Part shown: one piece after another, positions 16,486-24,170 of the stretch
Layout: every line of letters begins with the position of its first letter
Position numbering within the stretch: the stretch's first letter is position 1
Assembly: GCF_000514815.1 (NCBI RefSeq)
Contig: NZ_AZWQ01000016.1
Coordinates: 1-64,000 of the forward strand
DNA: 64,000 nt
Origin: Salinispora fenicalii
Lineage (GTDB): Bacteria; Actinomycetota; Actinomycetes; Mycobacteriales; Micromonosporaceae
Reading direction: 5' to 3'
Notes under the pieces: model-generated
What the model was told of the DNA's origin: nothing
The model's input: only the letters and a program-made list of their open reading frames with translations
Database searches by the model: none
Translations under genes and position numbers: made by a program

Positions 16486-17484
16486 ATGAACGGTTCACCC
16501 AGCGAATCCGAAATCGTCCTGGCAGCCCTCCAGGACTATACGGAGTCAGACAATCCGAGTGCATTCCTAGCATTGAACTCGGGTAACCGGTACTTCCACG
16601 CGGAGGGGATCCCGGGCGTCATCGTCTACCGCGAGGCGGGGCGGTACCTGGTGCAGTTCGCCGGCCCGTTCGCCGCACCGGGCGACCGCGGCAAGCTGCT
16701 GAACGCGTTCGTCGCGTTCGCCGTTGAGCGCGATCGCGAGGTGGTCGCCGTTCAGATCCAGGCCGCCGACGCCCCCGACTACCTCGCCGGCGGATTCACG
16801 GTCAACCAGATGGGTGCCTCGTTCGCCGTCGACCTGACCCGGTTCTCGCTGCGGGGGACGGCGTTCATGCAGCTCCGCAACAAGATCTCTCGGGCCCACC
16901 GAACCGGCCTCGTGGTCCGGGAGGCACCGCTGGAGGACTGGTACGAGCGGGTGCAGGCGCTGGACGCCGCCTGGCTAGGCACCAAGGGTGAGGGTGCCAA
17001 GCCACTGGAATTCCTGGTGGGCCAGTACGGCGACCGCCACCAGTCGCTGCGCCGGCTGTTCGTGGCGGCCATCGGCGACCGACTCATGGGCTACATCACC
17101 TACTCGCCGGTGTACGGCGCCCACCAGGGATGGCTGCACGACCTGACCCGCCGCCAGCCGGACGCACCGCCCGGCACGATGGAGGCGATCAACCGGGCGG
17201 CGATCGACACGTTCATCGCCGAGGGCGTGCACTGGCTGCACTTCGGCTTCACGCCCTTCACCGAGTTGGAGAGACTGCCCCGGTTCGGCGACTACAGCCG
17301 CGCCTTCCATCAGTTCATGCGCTACCTGTGGCAGCACGGGGAGGCGGTCTACCCCGCACAGACCCAACTGGCATACAAGCAGAAGTGGGCCCCCAGCCAC
17401 ATCACGGGTGAATACATCGGCTTCCAGCACGGCGCGAGTATCCCCGCGCTGGTCGCGATCTTCCGCGCCTGCAACGCCGTGTGA
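16486..17484 (+). CDS. Aminoacyl-tRNA-dependent transferase (DUF2156/VlmA-like)
   Basis: 332 aa from the ATG at 16486 (weak GGGA site at 16475-16478); the frame is open back to 16423 without a better start. The sequence has the LPG-synthase C-terminal/DUF2156 double-GNAT pattern seen in MprF and in VlmA, the valanimycin seryl-tRNA:hydroxylamine seryltransferase: an N-terminal half with FLALNSGNRYFH and GVIVYREAGRYLVQFAGP, a KISRAHRTGLVVRE segment, and a C-terminal half with LFVAAIGDRLMGYITYSPVY and FGFTPFTELE. The expected reaction transfers an aminoacyl group, probably serine, from tRNA to an alkyl-hydroxylamine in the cytoplasm. Unlike MprF there is no membrane domain. Its gene set matches the valanimycin pathway, and a serine-type tRNA-like gene lies 4 kb away. 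Confidence 0.75.
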   Translation: MNGSPSESEIVLAALQDYTESDNPSAFLALNSGNRYFHAEGIPGVIVYREAGRYLVQFAGPFAAPGDRGKLLNAFVAFAVERDREVVAVQIQAADAPDYLAGGFTVNQMGASFAVDLTRFSLRGTAFMQLRNKISRAHRTGLVVREAPLEDWYERVQALDAAWLGTKGEGAKPLEFLVGQYGDRHQSLRRLFVAAIGDRLMGYITYSPVYGAHQGWLHDLTRRQPDAPPGTMEAINRAAIDTFIAEGVHWLHFGFTPFTELERLPRFGDYSRAFHQFMRYLWQHGEAVYPAQTQLAYKQKWAPSHITGEYIGFQHGASIPALVAIFRACNAV

Positions 17485-17519
17485 GCCCGGCCCCCAACAA
17501 GATGATTGAGGAGGTCAAC

Positions 17520-17684
17520 GTGTCCAACGCCGAGATCGAGGCCCTCAGCGAACGACTGGCCGAGTGCTTCGGGGACTGCGCCGCCGCACCGGACGACCGT
17601 GCGGCGGGTGCTACGGCCGACCAGGTGCTCGCGGAACTGGAACAGTTGCTGCGCCGCTCCTACGACGCCGGCGCATCGTCCTAA
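17520..17684 (+). CDS. Small helical protein of unknown function
   Basis: 54 aa. The GTG at 17520 has AGGAGG (17509-17514) five bases upstream; an earlier GTG at 17481 overlapping the previous stop is less likely. The peptide begins SNAEIEALSERLAECFGDC, has a CxxxC pair, an Asp/Ala-rich linker and a second helix VLAELEQLLRRSYD. It has no carrier-protein DSL motif. I do not recognise it. Its tight coupling to the VlmA-like transferase suggests a partner or stabiliser of that enzyme. Confidence 0.65.
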   Translation: MSNAEIEALSERLAECFGDCAAAPDDRAAGATADQVLAELEQLLRRSYDAGASS

Positions 17685-17709
17685 GGCTTCCGTAGGGGCC
17701 CGGTGCGGC

Positions 17710-17822
17710 TCATCCGCCTGCCGGGTTCCGCTCCAGTTCGACCACCCGCCACAGGTACCAGCTGGCCACCGTCCGGTACGGCCGCCACCGCTCCCCCAGA
17801 TCCGCTACCTGCTCCGGAGTGG
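17710..17822 (-). pseudogene. 3' remnant of a DNA-3-methyladenine glycosylase gene
   Basis: On the minus strand the last about 36 codons before a TGA (17710-17712) read TPEQVADLGERWRPYRTVAS then WYLWRVVELE. This is the characteristic C-terminus of AlkA-type HhH glycosylases (LAERWRPYRS.ASWYLW). Upstream, the frame soon hits a stop (17876-17878) and no other part of the enzyme is visible up to 18178. It is a decayed fragment. The remaining bases of 17685-18178 hold no convincing gene. Confidence 0.7.
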
Positions 17823-18178
17823 GGATCGGAGTTATCGAACATCGCGAAGCCCACGTCGGCACCCATCCGGCTCCTCACTTTCGTACCGGAAGCAGCAGAA
17901 CGCGCTCGCACCCTCCTGATCTGAGTGTGGACGCACGTGCGAACCCTGTCGCGATGGTAATGAGCAGAATGTGCCGGGTCGATGACGTTCGAGGTTTCAT
18001 GCCGACGAGGGTCCGCCGTTCTCCGGGCCACGTGTCAGCTGATCGCGGCGTAGCCAACGGGGAAACAGAGTCAGGTGGTCATGACAAATCCGCCTTGGGA
18101 CGTGGTCCAGATAGGGCGCAGCGGGTGCGCAGTCGAGCGGGCACCCATCGCTGGCCTCATCGACTGCTCGGTCGACCC

Positions 18179-19168
18179 TCACAAGATCCGGGGAGCCTTG
18201 GCCCGCAGCAGATCGATCGCCTCCGGTAGGCCCATGAACCTCAGCCGGGCGTCGGCCAGGTCATCGTTCCACTTCGCCGCCAGGTCCCAGCGCTCCTGCG
18301 GCGTGGTGTCGATCAGCCGGCGTCCCGGAAAGATCTCGTAGTCGCGCAACGCCTCGGCATGCGGCTGCATACCCTCCTGGAACAGCCGTTCCCGGTGCAT
18401 GACGAACTCCTCGTCCTCCAGCTGATCCCACAGTTGCCGGCCCCGGCGCAGCACCTCGAGCACGTGCCCCCGATCCTCCGGGTGCTTGATCAAGTGGTCC
18501 CGTACGTACGAGCTGCCGACAGCCAGGTGACGAATCTCGTCAATGGCGGCGCCCCGGGCGATCTCCCCCGCGACCGGGTCCAGCACACCCCACTTGCGTT
18601 CGCTGAGTTCGGTGGAGGCTGCCAGAACCCCCTCGATGATGACCGCGAAGGCGACGACCGCGCCGACGAAGTCCCCCTCGTCCCGCACGAGCGTGATCGC
18701 GAAGTCCTGCACCGGTCGCAGAACCCTGCGTTGGTATTCCGCGCCGGCACGGCGCACGAAGTCCATCAGCTCGCCTCTGGGCACACCTACGTTGAGCAGG
18801 TGATTCCTAAAGATCATATGGTGACGGGCCTCGTCCAGCAGCTGGGTGCTGAAGAACTCGAGTTCGGGAATGTCGGGGGCGGTGGTCACGTAGTAGGCCA
18901 AAACCCGGGTCGCGGCCTCCTCATCCAGCGAGCGGTACGCCAGCTCCAAGCGCAGCGCCTCGTTGAGCGGGCCGGGCTCGCGCATGTAGTCGGGGGTGAC
19001 CAGCTCGCCGGAGTAGCCGAGCGGCCGACCGCGCAGGGTTCCCTGGGCCACCTCCCGGAACCAGTAGCCGAGGTCACACTGCTGCACTGTCAGAGCCAGG
19101 TTGGCGGCACCGTCCAGCAGGCCGGGCGCGTGGTCGAAGTCCGCTTCGGTGGCAACCATCTCGGTCAC
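18179..19168 (-). CDS. Ferritin-like diiron protein (VlmB-like candidate)
   Basis: 329 aa from the GTG at 19168, preceded by AAGAGGAG with nine bases between; the first ATG (19159) is too far from it. An all-helical protein with two DExRH ligand motifs, DEARHH (112-117) and DEIRH (210-214), plus Glu residues at about 83/84 and 179 positioned as further iron ligands. This is the pattern of AurF-like and ferritin-like diiron oxygenases. In valanimycin biosynthesis the diiron protein VlmB is assigned to the late oxidation that creates the azoxy group (from memory of the literature). It is the last gene of the N-hydroxylase operon, next to the flavin reductase and the VlmO-like membrane protein. 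An N-oxygenase acting on an amine would be the main alternative. Confidence 0.75.
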   Translation of the reverse strand: MTEMVATEADFDHAPGLLDGAANLALTVQQCDLGYWFREVAQGTLRGRPLGYSGELVTPDYMREPGPLNEALRLELAYRSLDEEAATRVLAYYVTTAPDIPELEFFSTQLLDEARHHMIFRNHLLNVGVPRGELMDFVRRAGAEYQRRVLRPVQDFAITLVRDEGDFVGAVVAFAVIIEGVLAASTELSERKWGVLDPVAGEIARGAAIDEIRHLAVGSSYVRDHLIKHPEDRGHVLEVLRRGRQLWDQLEDEEFVMHRERLFQEGMQPHAEALRDYEIFPGRRLIDTTPQERWDLAAKWNDDLADARLRFMGLPEAIDLLRAKAPRIL

Positions 19169-19187
19169 AATGATCAACTCCTCTTGG

Positions 19188-19748
19188 TCAGCTCTGTAAG
19201 CTCGGGGGCAGGGCCACGGAGACGTGGGGGTACAGGCGGCCGGCGTACGACAACAGCGGCTCGCCCCGGTGGTGTCGGCCCTCCACGACATCTGCGAAGA
19301 TCAAATCGTGGTCGCCCACCGGGTGCAGTTCACGGACTCGACAGGACAGGTGGGACAGACACCCGTCGATCAGCGGCGCCCCGGTGTGCGGATCCGGATG
19401 CCACGTCAGGTTGTGGAACTGGGCGTCGCCGGTGGGTCGCAGCGGATCGGCGAAGTGAGTGGCCAGGTCCGTCTGGTAGCGGCCCAGCACATTGACGCAG
19501 AAGGCGCCAGCCTTCTCGGTCAGGGCAGTGAACGTCGACGAGACGCGCAGCGCGACACCGAGCACCAGCGGATCGCGGGAGACCGCGACGATCGCGCTGA
19601 CCGTCGCACCGTGCGCGGTGCCGTCGTGGTGGACCGTCAGCACCGTCACTCCCGAGGCCAACCGGCGCAGCGCGGCGCGGGCCGGCGACCCGAGATCGAC
19701 CACCTCCCCGCCGGCGACGGCGCCGCGCTTCTGTGCCTGGTCGGTCAC
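19188..19748 (-). CDS. Flavin reductase (VlmR-like)
   Basis: 186 aa; the GTG at 19748 overlaps the stop of the membrane-protein gene (GTGA 19745-19748). It has the short-chain flavin reductase (FMN-binding split barrel) pattern: RLASGVTVLTVHHDG, GATVSAIVAVSRDPLVLGVALR, FCVNVLG, and a C-terminal GDHDLIFADVV...LLSYAGRLY. These enzymes make FADH2 or FMNH2 from NAD(P)H for a two-component monooxygenase. The likely partner is the acyl-CoA-dehydrogenase-fold N-hydroxylase two genes upstream, as VlmR serves VlmH; the LLM enzyme at 24167 is another possible client. Confidence 0.85.
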   Translation of the reverse strand: MTDQAQKRGAVAGGEVVDLGSPARAALRRLASGVTVLTVHHDGTAHGATVSAIVAVSRDPLVLGVALRVSSTFTALTEKAGAFCVNVLGRYQTDLATHFADPLRPTGDAQFHNLTWHPDPHTGAPLIDGCLSHLSCRVRELHPVGDHDLIFADVVEGRHHRGEPLLSYAGRLYPHVSVALPPSLQS

Positions 19749-20257
19749 CGCGCCGCCCCGACACTGCCGACCGGCGCCGGCTCCTCAGGGGCGGGCACCC
19801 GGCTGGTCCCGGCCGAGCCGGCCCGCAGCATCGCGACGATCCGGTCGTACGCGGCGTTGGAGACCGGCTCGAAGGGCCGGCCGAACGGCTTAAGGAAGTT
19901 GCCGAACACCCCACGGTCGCCGAAAACGTGGAATGGGATCGCCAACAGGGCCCACTCCGGGCCGATCAGCCACAGCCACAGACCGACCAGGGCGGTCAGG
20001 GTAATCAGGCTGTGCATCGTGTTATACAGCACGTAGTAGACCTTCGAGATCCGCCCGTCCGGGCTGCGGCGGAACGCGATGGCTCCGGGGATGTAGCCCA
20101 CCAGGTCGATGACCGCGAACAGGACGATGAAGGGAATCCAACGAATCTCATCGAAGTGGACAAGGATCAGCACGATCGAGATCGCGAAGCCCACCAGGTA
20201 CTCGGCACGGTGTAGACGGAACGTCAGCGGCGATTCATACGGATTCTTCTGGTCCAT
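19745..20257 (-). CDS. Small integral membrane protein (VlmO-like candidate)
   Basis: 170 aa from the ATG at 20257 with AAAGAGG upstream. About four hydrophobic segments: YLVGFAISIVLILVHF, WIPFIVLFAVIDLVGYIPG, SLITLTALVGLWLWLI and WALLAIPFHVFG. Polar residues inside or next to them (HS, PFHVFGDRG) could be functional. No transporter motif is seen. In the valanimycin cluster the membrane protein VlmO is assigned to converting the O-seryl hydroxylamine to an N-N bonded intermediate. Position, size and neighbours fit that role, but the assignment rests mainly on context. Confidence 0.6.
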   Translation of the reverse strand: MDQKNPYESPLTFRLHRAEYLVGFAISIVLILVHFDEIRWIPFIVLFAVIDLVGYIPGAIAFRRSPDGRISKVYYVLYNTMHSLITLTALVGLWLWLIGPEWALLAIPFHVFGDRGVFGNFLKPFGRPFEPVSNAAYDRIVAMLRAGSAGTSRVPAPEEPAPVGSVGAAR

Positions 20258-20282
20258 GGTGGTCCTCTTTCCCGAGAGGCGG

Positions 20283-21422
20283 TCACGACAAATTGAGCGG
20301 AGCGCCGGCGAAGTAGTCACCGAGCGCCTCGACGGTGCTGGTGCGCGATGGCGGGTGGAACGCCAGGGCCCGCACGGCAGACATCAGGTACGCGACGTCG
20401 AAGGTGCGCATGAAGGTCAACCCGCCCAACAGTTCCGCGGCGTCATTGACCGCGGCGACGAGCAGATCCTGCACGGCGTACCGGGCCACGAGTACGGACG
20501 CCACCGCCTCGTCGCCGGTGACCCCGTCGTTCATCGCCCGGGCAGCGCCTTCCACCAGGTCGACCGCGGCCTCCAGGCGCAGGGCCACTCCGACCCGGTC
20601 CGAGACGCTGCCCCGACCGGTCGCCACCAGCTGCGCCACCAGCTGCGATGCGGCACCGACATAGATGGACGTGGCCAGCAGCTCGAACCAGGTGAAGCCG
20701 ACGGTCTGCAGGTCGTCGAGCCGACTCTCGTCCTCGGCGGTGCTCTGGATGACCAGTTCCTGCGGAACGAAGACGTTCTCCAGCCGCACCTCGTGGCTCT
20801 GCGCGGCGGCGAGGATCGGGCTGACCCAGAAGGGCGTCGTGCTGATGCCCACCGATTCAGCAGGGATCAACAACAGGGCCAGGTTGCTCCGGCCATCCGG
20901 TCCGGGGAGCGAAACGCTGGCGGTCAGGATGTTCATCGACGCCGACAGGCTGCACGGCTTCTTGCTGCCGTTGACCAGGTAGCCGCCGTCGGTCGGCCGC
21001 GCCACGACCGACGGCAGCAGAATGTTCTGATCGGTACGTCCCTCCGCCCAGCCGGAGGCGAGTAGCAGTCCGTCGTTGGCGATGCCCGAAAGCACCTTCA
21101 GCTGCGCGTCGGTCAGCCGCCCGGCAGTCTCGGCGAGCGCGAACAACATGGCGACGGTGAAGTGATGCATGGCCAGGCCCACACCGAGCGACGGCGACAA
21201 CGCCGACACCGCCCGCTGTACACGTACCGCGTCCAGGGGGTCTGCGGCTGATCCACCGTGCCGCCGGGGCACCAGCAGCCCCGGACCGCCGTGCGCACGG
21301 AACACCTCGACGATTCGACTGCCTTCCGCCTCGCGCTCGTGAAGCGGCATCTGCTCCAACGCCGCGAGCAACCCGGGATGGAGCCGCTCGCACACTTCCC
21401 GTGCCACCGTGAGAGAACGCAT
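20283..21422 (-). CDS. Acyl-CoA-dehydrogenase-fold flavin monooxygenase (VlmH-like amine N-hydroxylase)
   Basis: 379 aa from the ATG at 21422, eight bases after AAGGAG (21431-21436); a GTG at 21431 overlaps that site. The protein has the acyl-CoA dehydrogenase fold: an N-terminal helical domain (VPRRHGGSAADPLDAVRV), the beta domain (LLASGWAEGRTDQN, GGYLVNGSKKPCSLSASMN) and a C-terminal helical bundle (AAELLGGLTFMRTFDVAYLMSAVRA). The usual catalytic Glu of dehydrogenases is not evident, consistent with the N-oxygenase branch that includes VlmH, the isobutylamine N-hydroxylase. Expected reaction: amine plus FADH2 and O2 to hydroxylamine. It leads the operon N-hydroxylase, VlmO-like, reductase, diiron protein. 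Confidence 0.75.
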   Translation of the reverse strand: MRSLTVAREVCERLHPGLLAALEQMPLHEREAEGSRIVEVFRAHGGPGLLVPRRHGGSAADPLDAVRVQRAVSALSPSLGVGLAMHHFTVAMLFALAETAGRLTDAQLKVLSGIANDGLLLASGWAEGRTDQNILLPSVVARPTDGGYLVNGSKKPCSLSASMNILTASVSLPGPDGRSNLALLLIPAESVGISTTPFWVSPILAAAQSHEVRLENVFVPQELVIQSTAEDESRLDDLQTVGFTWFELLATSIYVGAASQLVAQLVATGRGSVSDRVGVALRLEAAVDLVEGAARAMNDGVTGDEAVASVLVARYAVQDLLVAAVNDAAELLGGLTFMRTFDVAYLMSAVRALAFHPPSRTSTVEALGDYFAGAPLNLS

Positions 21423-21497
21423 CTGTAACACTCCTTAATGTCGAAAGGCACCGTCCAGCCACTTGTTTCGAGCCCGGTTTCAATCTGACAAACTGCG

Positions 21498-21524
21498 CTG
21501 ACCGACGACTGACGCCGTCTTGAC
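21498..21524 (+). promoter_or_regulatory. SARP-type direct-repeat array upstream of the N-hydroxylase operon
   Basis: CTGAC (21498), CTGAC (21509) and TTGAC (21520) at 11-bp spacing, 76-102 bases upstream of the N-hydroxylase start. It sits between that gene and the terminator of the tRNA-like gene, so the operon has its own promoter. Confidence 0.6.
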
Positions 21525-21543
21525 GAAAGCAAATCGGGTAGGA

Positions 21544-21583
21544 ATGCAGCGAGCGCCCGGGCGTACCCGGGCGCTCGCTGCAT
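21544..21583 (-). terminator. Strong hairpin terminator of the tRNA-like gene
   Basis: A perfect 18-bp stem (21544-21561 with 21566-21583) closed by a four-base cgta loop. The inner sequence gcgcccggg/cccgggcgc is a hairpin commonly found behind actinomycete tRNA genes. On the minus strand it starts only four bases after the discriminator base of the tRNA-like gene, so it ends that transcript and separates it from the N-hydroxylase operon. Confidence 0.85.
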
Positions 21584-21585
21584 GT

Positions 21586-21669
<84 letters not shown>

Positions 21670-21740
21670 TTCAGCGCGGCGGCCGGCTCGGCTGGTGAGA
21701 TCTCCCGCCGCCTTGCTGAGACAATCTTTGCAGACTGGTG

Positions 21741-21767
21741 CTGACCCGATACTGACGATCAACTGAC
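21741..21767 (+). promoter_or_regulatory. SARP-type direct-repeat array between tRNA-like gene and decarboxylase
   Basis: CTGAC at 21741, 21752 and 21763 (11-bp spacing). It is 72-98 bases upstream of the tRNA-like 5' end and 83-109 bases upstream of the decarboxylase start, so it could serve either divergent unit. The 16 bases at 21740-21755 are identical to 25574-25589. Confidence 0.65.
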
Positions 21768-21836
21768 ATCGGTTCCCGGGTCGGCGTGCTGCGCCGGAGA
21801 AACGTTTCGGTCAGCGTCCGATCAGGAACCGGTCGA

Positions 21837-21842
21837 TATTGT
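21837..21842 (+). promoter_or_regulatory. Possible -10 box for leaderless decarboxylase mRNA
   Basis: TATTGT ends eight bases before the decarboxylase ATG, and no ribosome binding site precedes that ATG. This arrangement would place the transcription start at or next to the A of ATG, giving a leaderless message. No clear -35 box is seen. Confidence 0.35.
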
Positions 21843-21849
21843 CGGACGC

Positions 21850-23247
21850 ATGGATAATGCGCATGATCGGCTGCTGGGTCTCGCCGCCGGCTACGCCACC
21901 GCTTATCTGGACAGTCTGCCCACCCGACGCGTCGGCGCGACCGCCAGCCCGAAGCAGCTCGTGCAGCTACTCGGCGGCACCATGCCCGAGGGCCCGGCAC
22001 CGGCCGAGCAGACGATCGCGCTGCTGAACCAGGCGGCCGAGGAGGGCGGCGTAGTCGCCAGCTCCGGGCCGCGGTTCTTCGGCTTCGTCGTCGGCGGCAC
22101 TCACCCGGTGTCCATCGCCACCGACTGGCTGGTCAGCGCTTGGGATCAGAACAGTGGCGTGTACGACCTCGGCCCGGCCGTGGCCACCGCCGAGCAGGTG
22201 ACCGCGGAGTGGCTGGTCGACCTGCTGGGGCTGCCACCCGGTACCTCCGTCGGCTTTCCGACCGGCTGCGCCATGGCGCACGTCGCCGCGCTGGCGGCGG
22301 CCCGGCACGCCGTGCTGGAAGAGGTCGGCTGGGACGTGGAACGCGACGGTCTGCAGAGCGCACCGCTGGTCAACGTGGTCGCCTCGGAACAGCGCCACCT
22401 CACCGTCGACCTAGCGCTGCGCTATCTAGGCTTCGGAGTGGCCAACACCCGGCTCGTGCCCACCGACGCTCACGGCCGGATGCTCGCCGACCGGCTGCCG
22501 GAGATCCTGCGCCACTGCGAGGGCCCAACGATCGTCTGCACTCAAATCGGTGATGTGAACACCGGGGCCGTCGACCCGGTTGGTGCGGTCTGCGACATCT
22601 CTCATGAGTACGGCGCCTGGGTTCACGTGGACGGCGCGTTCGGGCTGTGGGCGGCCGCCAGCCCCAAACTGCGCCACCTGGTCGCCGGGGTGGAGCACGC
22701 GGACTCCTGGGCCTCCGACGCACACAAGCTGCTGAACGTGCCGTACGACTGCGGACTGGTCTTCGTGGCGAACCCGGACGCCCATCGCGCGGCGATGCTC
22801 AGCGGCCGGCCTAGCTACCTTCCGGACCCCGCACCTGGTGAACGCGATCCGATCGATTGGGTGCCGGACTTCTCCCGCCGGGCTCGCAGCCTGCCGGTCT
22901 GGGCGACGCTGCGCACGCTCGGCCGTAGCGGGGTCGCCGAGCAGGTCGAGCGGTGCTGCGCACTGGCCCGACGCTTCGCCGACCAACTGCGCGACGTCCC
23001 GGGGGTGCGGGTCCTCAACGACGGCCCGCTCAATCAGGTGCTGGTGCGCTTCGGTGACGACGATGAGATCACCCGTACCGTCATCCGGCGACTGCAAAGC
23101 TCCGGCGATTGTTGGTTCGGCGGCACGATGTGGCAGGGCTTCGCCGCGATGCGAATCTCGGTAAGCTCGTGGCAGACCACAGCGACGGACGTCGACGACA
23201 CCGCCGCACGCATCGCGGCCACCGTGACTGAAGTCCTGCACCCGTAG
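21850..23247 (+). CDS. PLP-dependent amino-acid decarboxylase, group II (VlmD-like)
   Basis: 465 aa; ATG at 21850 without an obvious ribosome binding site. Group II decarboxylase blocks: FFGFVVGGTHPVSIATDWL, FPTGCAMAHVAALAAARH, the PLP-binding Asp in HVDGAFGLWAA, and the Schiff-base Lys K293 in DAHKLLNVPYDCG. Reaction: L-amino acid to primary amine plus CO2. In valanimycin VlmD makes isobutylamine from valine. Here the same role would supply the amine for the VlmH-like hydroxylase. Substrate side chain not predictable, but the family includes branched and aromatic amino acid decarboxylases. It is divergent from the tRNA-like gene, with a shared SARP-type array upstream. Confidence 0.85.
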   Translation: MDNAHDRLLGLAAGYATAYLDSLPTRRVGATASPKQLVQLLGGTMPEGPAPAEQTIALLNQAAEEGGVVASSGPRFFGFVVGGTHPVSIATDWLVSAWDQNSGVYDLGPAVATAEQVTAEWLVDLLGLPPGTSVGFPTGCAMAHVAALAAARHAVLEEVGWDVERDGLQSAPLVNVVASEQRHLTVDLALRYLGFGVANTRLVPTDAHGRMLADRLPEILRHCEGPTIVCTQIGDVNTGAVDPVGAVCDISHEYGAWVHVDGAFGLWAAASPKLRHLVAGVEHADSWASDAHKLLNVPYDCGLVFVANPDAHRAAMLSGRPSYLPDPAPGERDPIDWVPDFSRRARSLPVWATLRTLGRSGVAEQVERCCALARRFADQLRDVPGVRVLNDGPLNQVLVRFGDDDEITRTVIRRLQSSGDCWFGGTMWQGFAAMRISVSSWQTTATDVDDTAARIAATVTEVLHP

Positions 23248-23310
23248 CCGGAGGCGACAAATGCCCGTGCGGTTGAAGACCTCCTTGAGTAGGCCAGGGT
23301 CGCCCGGGGC

Positions 23311-23340
23311 GGCCCGCACCGGTCCGGTGCCGCTGCGGGT
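23311..23340. terminator. GC-rich hairpin between convergent genes
   Basis: gcaccgg (23316-23322) and ccggtgc (23324-23330) are complementary, flanked by a further cccg/cggg pair. It sits between the decarboxylase (plus) and the hydrolase (minus) and may end both transcripts. No T-run is present. Confidence 0.35.
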
Positions 23341-23363
23341 CAGGCCTCGTCGCGATACCCGCC

Positions 23364-24170
23364 TCAGGCGAGGAAGTTGTCCAGCGTCGCCATGGTGAGC
23401 TGCGGCTGGTCGAGCTGGATCAAATGTCCGCACTCCTCCAGCACGGCCGTCGTGCAGTCGCCGACCACCGCGGTGAACTCCTTGGCGTACTGGACGTCAA
23501 CGATGCGGTCCTGACGTCCCCAAATGAGCAGCACGGGGGCGGTGATCCGGTGCAGCCGGCGGCGCAGACCGTGCTCTGGGAACGGCCACACGAACTTGCC
23601 GCTGCAACCGTACGCCCAGATTCGGGCGACCATCCTGGCGCGCATCTGCTCTGGATCGGTGGGCAGTTGTAGAACCGCCTTGACCAGGTCGCTGGAGAGG
23701 TTGTGAAACAGCAGCGCCGGCAGCTTGTCCGGGGCTACGGCGTTCCAGTTGACGACGGGGGCGTCGTCGAGCCACAACCCGAGTGGGGCCAGCAGTACCA
23801 CCCGGCCCGGCAGTTCGGGGAAGTGCGCGGCCAGGTCAGCGGCGAGCATCCCGCCGAACGAGGCACCGACCAGTACCGGGCGCTGCAACCCGAGCTGCCC
23901 GATCACCTCCTGGTAGGCCAGCACCAGGTCCGACCAGTCCGCTACCCGCCGGATGGCGTGCGGGTCGTCGGGACTGGTTCCGGGGAACTCCGGGACGTAC
24001 ACGGTGTACCGCTCGGTCAGGTGCCGCAGCAGCGGATCCCAACCGAAACCACCGGCCTGGTGCAGGTAGACCAGGGGCGCACCGGTGCCGGCGATCTGCA
24101 CCTCGACCGTGAGCCGTCCGCCGAGGACGGTGACCGCCTCGCGGCGTACCGAAGGCAAGCTGGTGCTCAT
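23364..24170 (-). CDS. Alpha/beta hydrolase
   Basis: 268 aa; its ATG at 24170 overlaps the stop of the LLM gene (ATGA 24167-24170). Fold markers: oxyanion region VYLHQAGGFGWD, nucleophile Ser in GASFGGM, acid Asp in WGRQDRIVD, and catalytic His in CGHLIQLDQP. The nucleophile elbow and the triad are intact, so it should hydrolyse an ester, thioester or C-C bond, or act as a dehydratase-like enzyme. Coupling to the flavin monooxygenase suggests it processes that enzyme's product, for example opening an ester formed by Baeyer-Villiger oxidation. This pairing is an inference. Confidence 0.8.
   Translation of the reverse strand: MSTSLPSVRREAVTVLGGRLTVEVQIAGTGAPLVYLHQAGGFGWDPLLRHLTERYTVYVPEFPGTSPDDPHAIRRVADWSDLVLAYQEVIGQLGLQRPVLVGASFGGMLAADLAAHFPELPGRVVLLAPLGLWLDDAPVVNWNAVAPDKLPALLFHNLSSDLVKAVLQLPTDPEQMRARMVARIWAYGCSGKFVWPFPEHGLRRRLHRITAPVLLIWGRQDRIVDVQYAKEFTAVVGDCTTAVLEECGHLIQLDQPQLTMATLDNFLA

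Noticed and set aside
17681..18031. 116-residue minus-strand frame
   Set aside because: The same strand encodes the glycosylase remnant in a different frame, which has clear family similarity; this frame has none.
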